A stretch of 10,001 nucleotides of DNA from assembly GCA_036274055.1 (NCBI GenBank), contig DASUGM010000207.1, forward strand, positions 1 to 10,001, in the 5' to 3' direction. Position numbers and translations under genes: made by a program. Below the pieces are notes generated by a model that saw only the letters and a program-made list of their open reading frames with translations, did not search any database and had not been told where the DNA came from. Position 1 is the stretch's first letter, and each line of letters opens with the position of its first letter. This DNA comes from DASUGM01 sp036274055. Its GTDB lineage: Bacteria; Acidobacteriota; Vicinamibacteria; Vicinamibacterales; SCN-69-37. This document shows positions 7,681 through 10,001 of this stretch, in pieces.

Positions 7681-8967
7681 ATGAAGCGTCTCACCGGCCA
7701 TCTCTACTTCTGGGTCCTGCTCGCCATTCTCGCCGGCGGCCTGCTCGGCTACGCGCAGCCGGCGACCGCCATCAGACTCAAGCCGCTCGGAGACGGCTTC
7801 ATCGCGCTGGTGAAGATGCTGATCAGTCCGATCATCTTCTGCACCGTCGTCCTCGGGATTGCCGGCGCCGGCGACATGCGCAAGGTCGGGCGCGTCGGCG
7901 GCAAAGCGCTGATCTACTTCGAAGCCGTGTCGACCCTGGCGCTGATCATCGGACTGATCGTCGTCAATACGCTGAAGCCCGGCGCCGGTTTCAACGCCGA
8001 TCCGGCGACGCTCAACGCGAGCGCGGTGGCCGACTACGCCAAGCGCGCGACCGCGTTGACGACGACGGATTTCATCCTCGGAATCATTCCGAGCACCTTC
8101 CTCGACGCGTTCACGGGACAGGGCAGTCTGCTGCAGGTGCTGTTCGTCGCGATTCTGTTCGGCTACGCGATGACGCACATGGGCACGCAGGGCCGCGCCG
8201 TGCACACGTTCATCGAGGAGGCGTCGCACATCTTCTTCGCGATGATGAACGCGCTGATGAAGCTGGCACCGATCGGTGCCGGCGGCGCCATGGCGTTCAC
8301 GATTGGGCGCTATGGCATCGACTCGTTGCGGCCGCTGGCGGCGCTGATGGGCAGCTTCTATCTGACCTGCGCCCTGTTCATCTTCGTGGTGCTCGGCACC
8401 ATTGCCGCGCTCACTGGGTTCAGCATCTTCCGCTTCATCATTTACATAAAGGACGAACTTCTGACCGTGCTCGGGACTTCTTCGTCGGAGTCGGCGCTGG
8501 TGCCGCTGATGCAGAAGCTCGAGCGTCTCGGCTGCTCGCGATCGGTGGTCGGCCTGGTCGTGCCGTCCGGCTACTCGTTCAATCTCGACGGCACCAACAT
8601 TTATCTGACGATGGCGGCGATCTTCGTCGCGCAGGCGTTGAACATCGACCTCACCCTGAAAGAGGAGCTGACGCTGCTCGGCGTGGCGATGCTGACGTCG
8701 AAGGGCGCCTCGGGCGTCACCGGCGCGGGATTCATCACGCTGGCCGCGACGCTGACGGTGGTGCCGTCGATCCCGGTCGCTGGTCTGGCGCTGATTCTCG
8801 GGATCGATCGGTTCATGTCCGAGTCGCGGTCGCTGACCAACTTCATCGGTAACGGCGTGGCCACGATCGTCGTCGCGCGCTGGGAAGGCGAGCTGGACAG
8901 CGAGCGGCTGAAGACGGAACTGGCGATGTCTTCAAAGCGCTCGGGAGGATCTCTGAAGGAGTTGTAG
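7681..8967 (+). CDS. dctA: C4-dicarboxylate:cation symporter DctA (DAACS/SDF family)
   Basis: Inner-membrane symporter, 428 aa, expected to import succinate, fumarate and malate with cations. It has the family layout of several hydrophobic helices, then HP1 with GTSSSESAL (265-273), TM7 with SGYSFNLDGTNIY (NLDGTN 301-306), HP2 with SKGASGVTGAGF (340-351) and TM8 with DRFMSESRSLTNFIGN (376-391). Arg383 and Asn387 align with substrate and cation residues Arg397 and Asn401 of GltPh. Ser380 replaces Asp394 of GltPh, which holds the amino group of aspartate. That change, together with SSSESAL in HP1 and VARWEGELD after TM8, is typical of DctA rather than amino-acid carriers. The last 13 residues (MSSKRSGGSLKEL) and the stop codon lie inside the left arm of a large palindrome and do not resemble a usual DctA tail. 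The gene is convergent with the reductase gene. Confidence 0.93.
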   Translation: MKRLTGHLYFWVLLAILAGGLLGYAQPATAIRLKPLGDGFIALVKMLISPIIFCTVVLGIAGAGDMRKVGRVGGKALIYFEAVSTLALIIGLIVVNTLKPGAGFNADPATLNASAVADYAKRATALTTTDFILGIIPSTFLDAFTGQGSLLQVLFVAILFGYAMTHMGTQGRAVHTFIEEASHIFFAMMNALMKLAPIGAGGAMAFTIGRYGIDSLRPLAALMGSFYLTCALFIFVVLGTIAALTGFSIFRFIIYIKDELLTVLGTSSSESALVPLMQKLERLGCSRSVVGLVVPSGYSFNLDGTNIYLTMAAIFVAQALNIDLTLKEELTLLGVAMLTSKGASGVTGAGFITLAATLTVVPSIPVAGLALILGIDRFMSESRSLTNFIGNGVATIVVARWEGELDSERLKTELAMSSKRSGGSLKEL

Positions 8968-9061
8968 GAGCGTGAAGGAACTCACTGGTTTTGAAACCCA
9001 AAGAAAGCTCCTTCACGATCCTGCAACTCCTCCAAAGATCCTTCCGAGCGCCTTGAAGACA
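8927..9061. repeat. 135-bp imperfect palindrome between convergent genes
   Basis: The left arm (8927-8982) aligns without gaps to the reverse complement of the right arm (9006-9061): 49 of 56 positions pair by Watson-Crick rules and two more are G/T. The 23-base centre contains GGTT (8987-8990) and AACC (8995-8998) and can fold further. The outer ends are TGTCTTCAA and TTGAAGACA. The left arm covers the end of dctA with its TAG stop; the right arm ends one base before the last codon (stop) of the reductase gene. There is no T-tract on either side and I see no target-site duplication. It may be a bidirectional terminator, a MITE/REP-like element, or two inverted copies of a dispersed repeat. 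Confidence 0.9.
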
Positions 9062-9062
9062 C

Positions 9063-9977
9063 TCAAGCGCCGTTGACGCGTGGACCGAGCACGGTGGCGA
9101 TGAAGGTGTGAATCGGTGTCGGCACGCCGACTTCCCGGCCGATGCGCGACACCGCGCCGCTGAGCCACGGCAGTTCCAGCCGCTTGCCCCGCTCGAGGTC
9201 TTCGAGCATCGACGCCTTGGTCTGCGGCGGCAGGCCGCGAAACTGCACCGCGACGTCTTCGACGGTCGATTCCGGAAGGTTGACGCCTTTGGCGCGCGCG
9301 ACCGCGTAGGTCTCGCGGACCGCGTCTTTCAACAGCGCAAACAGCGCCGGGTCGTCGCAGATCGCGCCGAGCGGCCCGCGGGTGATCGCGGTCAGACCGC
9401 TGAGCACCGAAAGCCTGGCGAACTTCGCCCAGATGTCGACGTTGATATCGGTGCTGAGCGCGGCCTGGAAACCGGCCGGCTCGCAGGCGGCGAGCAGCGC
9501 CTGCATCCGATCCGAGCGCCGGCCGTCGATTTCGCCGAAGACGAGGCGATCCATGGCGACGTGCTTGATCGTCCCGGGCGCCGTGATCAGCGCGGAGACG
9601 TAGCACGTCCCGCCGGCGGTGTGCGCCGGACCGATGGCGCGGGTCAGCATCGCGACGGCGTCAACGCCGTTCTGGCAGGGCACGACCGCGGTGTCTGGAC
9701 CGAGCAGCGGCGGCAGCATGGCTGTGGCCGCTTCGAAGTCGTAGAGCTTGACCGTGAACAGCACGATGTCCACGGGCCCGATGTCACGAGGATCGTCGGT
9801 CGCCGTGACCCTGGCGATGTGCGCATCGCCCTTCGGGCTCACGATCGTGAGCCCGGTCGTCCGCAGCGCGCTCAGGTGCGCGCCGCGGGCGATGAAACTG
9901 ACATCCGCGCCCGCGGCGGCGAGCCTTCCGCCGAAGTACCCGCCGACGCCGCCGCTGCCGAGAACTGCGATTCGCAT
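9063..9977 (-). CDS. Ketopantoate reductase (PanE/ApbA) family NADP-dependent oxidoreductase, atypical active site
   Basis: Cytosolic enzyme of 304 aa, family-typical length, related to 2-dehydropantoate 2-reductase, which reduces ketopantoate to pantoate with NADPH for pantothenate and CoA synthesis. The Rossmann motif GSGGVGGYFG is at residues 7-16, with Arg31 as a likely NADP-phosphate contact. TVKLYD supplies Lys77 (E. coli PanE Lys72), CQNGVD supplies Asn103 (Asn98), IWAKFARL supplies the catalytic Lys185 (Lys176), and Ser256 and Glu268 match Ser244 and Glu256 with the same spacing of 12. However, E. coli Asn180 and Asn184 are replaced by Leu189 and Ser193. This places it among the family's numerous paralogues, so the substrate may be a different 2-oxo acid. 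The ATG at 9977 begins exactly at the nucleotide-binding strand (MRIAVLGSGG); no ribosome binding site is visible in the 24 bases upstream. Confidence 0.85.
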   Translation of the reverse strand: MRIAVLGSGGVGGYFGGRLAAAGADVSFIARGAHLSALRTTGLTIVSPKGDAHIARVTATDDPRDIGPVDIVLFTVKLYDFEAATAMLPPLLGPDTAVVPCQNGVDAVAMLTRAIGPAHTAGGTCYVSALITAPGTIKHVAMDRLVFGEIDGRRSDRMQALLAACEPAGFQAALSTDINVDIWAKFARLSVLSGLTAITRGPLGAICDDPALFALLKDAVRETYAVARAKGVNLPESTVEDVAVQFRGLPPQTKASMLEDLERGKRLELPWLSGAVSRIGREVGVPTPIHTFIATVLGPRVNGA

Positions 9978-10001
9978 GGTTTTTTGGGGGACGGGGGTGT
10001 T

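Noticed and set aside
8921..9067. Target-site duplication flanking the palindrome
   Set aside because: The bases outside the two ends (TGGCGA on the left, CTCAAG on the right) do not match, so transposition is not directly supported.

Overview
The window is high-GC DNA (about two thirds G+C by eye) that is almost entirely protein-coding, from a Gram-negative bacterium. Evidence for the envelope type is an RND efflux pump with a periplasmic lipoprotein adaptor, an outer-membrane beta-barrel protein and several exported proteins. The gene mix, the GC-rich codon use and the frequent absence of Shine-Dalgarno sequences would fit an Acidobacteriota (Vicinamibacteria-like) genome, but this assignment is only a guess.

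Left third, minus strand (1-3794): a tripartite efflux operon with the membrane-fusion protein gene first, followed by an HAE1-type RND permease coupled to it through a 4-base GTGA stop/start overlap. The permease runs off the left edge after 883 codons. An outer-membrane channel gene may follow outside the window.

Centre, plus strand (3982-6649): a soluble GAF-domain histidine kinase overlaps by 14 bases with a NarL/LuxR-type response regulator. The pair is divergent from the pump operon across a 187-base intergenic region, so the pump is a reasonable candidate target. A small exported outer-membrane beta-barrel protein follows with its own strong ribosome binding site, and a perfect 11-bp stem-loop closes this block.

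Right third: a secreted metallo-beta-lactamase-fold protein has the full metal-ligand spacing of AiiA-type acyl-homoserine lactonases. Next is a DctA-type C4-dicarboxylate symporter, then, convergent on the minus strand, a ketopantoate-reductase-family enzyme lacking two of the usual active-site asparagines.

The least explained element is a 135-bp imperfect palindrome (8927-9061) between the two convergent genes. It has two 56-base arms that match at 49 positions without a gap, and its left arm supplies the last 13 codons of the symporter. A second pattern is that three of the plus-strand starts (3982, 6776, 7681) lack a Shine-Dalgarno sequence and have a -10-like hexamer 6-10 bases upstream, as expected for leaderless or near-leaderless mRNAs. 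No rRNA, tRNA, CRISPR array, integrase or transposase gene was seen.
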